Source: Candidatus Brevibacterium intestinigallinarum (GTDB taxonomy: Bacteria > Actinomycetota > Actinomycetes > Actinomycetales > Brevibacteriaceae). Taken from it: DNA of 7,166 nucleotides. The stretch covers positions 1-7,166 of the forward strand of contig DWZY01000240.1 of the NCBI GenBank assembly GCA_019117325.1, in the 5' to 3' direction. Under the pieces are notes generated by a model. It had not been told where the DNA came from, did not search any database, and was given only the letters and a program-made list of their open reading frames with translations. The position numbers were made by a program, and so were the translations under genes. Shown piece by piece: positions 5,355 through 7,166 of the stretch. Numbering within the stretch: the first letter of the stretch is position 1; the number at the start of each line of letters is the position of its first letter.

Positions 5355-6418
5355 CGGAGCAGAACACGAACGCAGAGGCCGGGATGGACCAGGGTGCAGC
5401 TGTGCGCGACCCGCGCTCTCGCGTCCTCATCACGGTCGACGAGTTGCAGGAGGTGCAGACGGGGACGCCAGCACCGGTGCTCCTGGACGTCCGGTGGACG
5501 CTCCCCCACCCCGACGGCCGGGAGGACTTCGCCGCAGGCCACATCCCCAGTGCCCGCTACGTCGCCCTCGATACGGAGCTCGCCGATCACGCGAACACGG
5601 ATCCGGCCCGCGGACGCCACCCCCTGCCCACGGTCGAGGAGTTCGAGCAGACCGTGCGCACGTGGGGCGTCACCGCACGGACTCCCGTCATCATCTACGA
5701 CGATGTGGCGGGTCAGGCGGCCGCACGCGCCTGGTGGATGCTGCGCTGGGTGGGACACGAGAACGTCCGGGTGCTGGACGGAGGCTGGAGCGCCTGGAAG
5801 GACGCGGGGCTCCCGGTGGAGACGGGAGCGGGAGCCGGGGCGGCCTCGGCGGACGACGGCCAGGGTGCCAGCTCCGACGGTGAGGTTGGAACGGCCTCGG
5901 GAGCGGATGCGGCGGACCAGCCCTTCACCGCGCGGCCCGGCGGGATGCCGGTGCTCACCGCGGACGAGGCCGCGCTGCTCGCCCGCACGGGCGTCCTCCT
6001 CGACGCGCGTGCACCGGAGCGGTACGACGGCAGCACCGAGCCGATGGACCCCGTCGCCGGCCACATCCCGGGCGCACTCAACGCACCGGCCGGCGGCAAC
6101 ACGGACGCCGGCCACTTCCGCAGCGCGGGCGAGCTGGTCGAGTACTACCGGAGTGTGGGAGTCGTGCCTGCTGCGGATGGTGCGGGGTCAGCGTCGCCTG
6201 CTGCGGCCTCGGCGGATGTGTCTGTTGTGGGTTCGCCTGCCGTCGGCGCGTACTGCGGGTCCGGCGTGAGCGCCTCGCACACGGTCCTGGCCCTGGCGAG
6301 TCTGGGGATCGAGGCCGCACTGTTCCCCGGCAGCTGGTCGGCATGGTCGAATGATCCGGCGCGCCCGGTCGCGACCGGTACCGCAGAGGACGAGACGGTC
6401 CACCCGCCTCGCAGCTGA
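5351..6418 (+). CDS. sseA: 3-mercaptopyruvate-type sulfurtransferase (two rhodanese domains)
   Basis: Transfers sulfur from a donor to a thiophilic acceptor through a cysteine persulfide, in the cytoplasm. The 355-aa product has two rhodanese domains. The N-terminal one (about 25-157) is inactive: DVRW (46-49), HIPSARYV, and YDD (116-118) where a catalytic Cys would be. The C-terminal one (about 195-345) holds LLDARAPERYDG, GHIPGALNAP and the active loop YCGSGVSASH with Cys302. CGSGV followed by Ser/Thr is typical of 3-mercaptopyruvate sulfurtransferases, whereas thiosulfate enzymes have CRKGV. It starts at GTG 5351 (GTGA overlap with the methyltransferase stop), with AGGAGAG at 5339-5345 as ribosome site, 5 nt away. 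Odd: at 355 aa it is much longer than the usual ~280-300 aa. The excess is in two low-complexity segments, the interdomain linker (158-189) and an insert just before the active loop (about 273-294). The thiosulfate/MST choice rests on the loop alone. Confidence 0.94.
   Translation: MTEQNTNAEAGMDQGAAVRDPRSRVLITVDELQEVQTGTPAPVLLDVRWTLPHPDGREDFAAGHIPSARYVALDTELADHANTDPARGRHPLPTVEEFEQTVRTWGVTARTPVIIYDDVAGQAAARAWWMLRWVGHENVRVLDGGWSAWKDAGLPVETGAGAGAASADDGQGASSDGEVGTASGADAADQPFTARPGGMPVLTADEAALLARTGVLLDARAPERYDGSTEPMDPVAGHIPGALNAPAGGNTDAGHFRSAGELVEYYRSVGVVPAADGAGSASPAAASADVSVVGSPAVGAYCGSGVSASHTVLALASLGIEAALFPGSWSAWSNDPARPVATGTAEDETVHPPRS
6166..6206 (+). repeat. Short in-frame direct repeat inside the sulfurtransferase insert
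   Basis: GCCTGCTGCGG occurs at 6166-6176 and again at 6196-6206, exactly 30 bp (10 codons) apart and in the same frame, encoding Pro-Ala-Ala each time. It lies in the low-complexity insert before the catalytic loop, which suggests growth by replication slippage or duplication. Confidence 0.5.
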
Positions 6419-6470
6419 CACACGGACTGGCTACGGGACAGCGCCTCGCGCCTGAGCACGCGGGCCCTCT

Positions 6471-6544
6471 CGCGACGGGACGGGTGAGCGTTCGAGGGGA
6501 CCCCGCCCGCCGGGGTGTCTCGAGCACTCACCCGTCCCGTCGCG
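6471..6544. terminator. Very long near-perfect hairpin between convergent genes, probable bidirectional terminator
   Basis: Arms 6471-6496 and 6519-6544 pair over 26 positions: 24 Watson-Crick pairs, one T-G wobble (6491/6524) and one C-A mismatch (6489/6526). The outer arm begins CGCGACGGGACGGGTGAG and its partner ends with the complement. Inside, ACCCCG (6500-6505) pairs with CGGGGT (6511-6516) around the 5-nt loop CCCGC, giving a small terminal hairpin. It lies 52 nt after the sulfurtransferase stop and 39 nt after the stop of the convergent minus-strand gene. There is no T-run on either side, so this would be a U-less terminator, as is common in actinobacteria, or a structured repeat element. 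Confidence 0.7.
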
Positions 6545-6558
6545 GATCAATCTGATCC
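6544..6558. repeat. Small inverted repeat abutting the long hairpin
   Basis: GGATCA (6544-6549) and TGATCC (6553-6558) are exact reverse complements around the 3-nt loop ATC. The left arm shares base 6544 with the end of the long hairpin. A further 4-bp hairpin, GGTC-GAAA-GACC, lies at 6571-6582, directly after the stop of the minus-strand gene. Either could help terminate the minus-strand transcript; neither is followed by a T-run. Confidence 0.4.
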
Positions 6559-6583
6559 TGACGAGCGGCGGGTCGAAAGACCG

Positions 6584-7166
6584 TCAGTCGGCGGCGCAGT
6601 CCGGTGCGTCCGTCGAGACCTCGACCGGCGCCTCACCGGTCGCATCGAGGTCACCGGCCAGGTAGCTCGCCGCAGCGGCGAGCGCGTGGGGGTTGTCGTC
6701 GTAGACCTCGACGATCGTGTCCGCTCCCGCATCCTCGACCCGCCAGGGTCCCGAGGTCCCGATGACGACGTCCGCGCTCGCGGTCTCGCCGAGGCTCACG
6801 GTCACGTCGCCGCCCTCGCCCACGCTCAGGCCCGCGTCCTCCGCGGCTGTGGTGAAGGCCGCTCGGGCCGCGTCGGACCCGCCGACCACGGTGACGGAGT
6901 CCGCCGGGTCCTCGAAGGAGCACTCGCCTGCCAGCACAGTCAGCGACGCGTCCGCGAGCGCGGAGAGGGCGTCATCGGGATCGGGGGCCGCGTCGTCACC
7001 TGCGCCGCTGCCCGCGTCGTCATCTGAGGAGTCCTCGCCCGCCGCGTCGTCGGCACTGTCTCCCGCACCGTCGCCCGCTCCATTGCCCGCGTCATCCGCA
7101 CTCGCGTCCTCACCACCCACGACGCCCACGCGCGCCTGCCACAGCTGCATCGCCACGACGCGTGTC
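6584..7166 (-). CDS. Probable family 3 glycoside hydrolase, C-terminal part (runs off right edge)
   Basis: The frame is open to the window edge (193 residues visible) and no ribosome site marks the internal GTG at 7156, so this is probably the end of a longer gene. TRVVAMQLWQARVG resembles the last helix of the GH3 barrel domain. After an acidic Asp/Ala/Gly/Ser-rich linker (DNA about 6971-7111) comes a segment starting ASLTVLAGECSF, then SVTVVGGSDAARAAF, ADVVIGTSGPW and HALAAAASYLAGDLDATGEA. The order matches the GH3 C-terminal domain seen in actinobacterial NagZ/LpqI-like beta-N-acetylhexosaminidases, which act outside the membrane in peptidoglycan recycling or on other glycans. The catalytic nucleophile and His/Asp loop would be upstream, out of view. 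Two Cys (in GECSF and in the last residues APDCAAD) could form a disulfide, fitting export. The family call rests on remembered patterns in the C-terminus alone. The alternative is an unrelated secreted protein. Confidence 0.6.
   Translation of the reverse strand, partial: TRVVAMQLWQARVGVVGGEDASADDAGNGAGDGAGDSADDAAGEDSSDDDAGSGAGDDAAPDPDDALSALADASLTVLAGECSFEDPADSVTVVGGSDAARAAFTTAAEDAGLSVGEGGDVTVSLGETASADVVIGTSGPWRVEDAGADTIVEVYDDNPHALAAAASYLAGDLDATGEAPVEVSTDAPDCAAD

Noticed and set aside
1..7166. tRNA or rRNA genes, CRISPR arrays, insertion sequences or phage genes
   Set aside because: I saw no cloverleaf, regularly spaced repeats, transposase motif or phage protein in reading both strands by eye; this is not a computed search.

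Overview
The window is high-GC (roughly 70% by eye) and fully coding in style. GTG starts, 1-4 base stop/start overlaps, TAnnnT -10 boxes placed 7 nt before an ATG, and the protein families all point to an actinobacterium (Actinomycetota). A Micrococcales-like lineage is a guess from style only. It reads mostly as ordinary chromosomal housekeeping and catabolic sequence. I see no phage, IS, CRISPR or RNA gene.

Left block (1-2017, minus strand): a two-gene catabolic operon. It comprises an acyl-CoA dehydrogenase (606-1877) and, overlapping its stop by one base, an APH-type phosphotransferase (start at 606) that runs off the left edge. Together they look like the two halves of the animal fusion proteins ACAD10/ACAD11 and of the LvaA/LvaC pair of levulinate catabolism: phosphorylate a hydroxyacyl-CoA, then eliminate the phosphate. 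A perfect 9+9 bp palindrome at 1970-1993 lies over the predicted promoter and is probably the operator of a local acyl-CoA-responsive repressor encoded elsewhere.

Middle block (2116-4022, minus strand): rsmA/ksgA (16S rRNA dimethyladenosine methyltransferase) followed by ispE (MEP-pathway kinase), overlapping by 4 bases (GTGA). This is a standard actinobacterial pair. A 108-bp divergent intergenic region (4023-4130) carries two back-to-back candidate leaderless promoters.

Right block (4131-6418, plus strand): a class I SAM-dependent methyltransferase with a C-terminal THUMP-like region, then a two-domain 3-mercaptopyruvate-type sulfurtransferase (sseA-like), again overlapping by GTGA. A very long near-perfect hairpin (6471-6544) separates this operon from a convergent minus-strand gene. 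That gene's visible part (6584 to the right edge) resembles the C-terminal part of a family 3 glycoside hydrolase (NagZ/LpqI-like).

The points most worth following up are: the split kinase + dehydrogenase module with an Asp at the usual catalytic Glu position; the palindromic operator; the coupling of a THUMP-like methyltransferase to a sulfurtransferase; the 74-nt hairpin; and Ala/Gly/Ser/Asp-rich low-complexity inserts or tails in four of the six genes.
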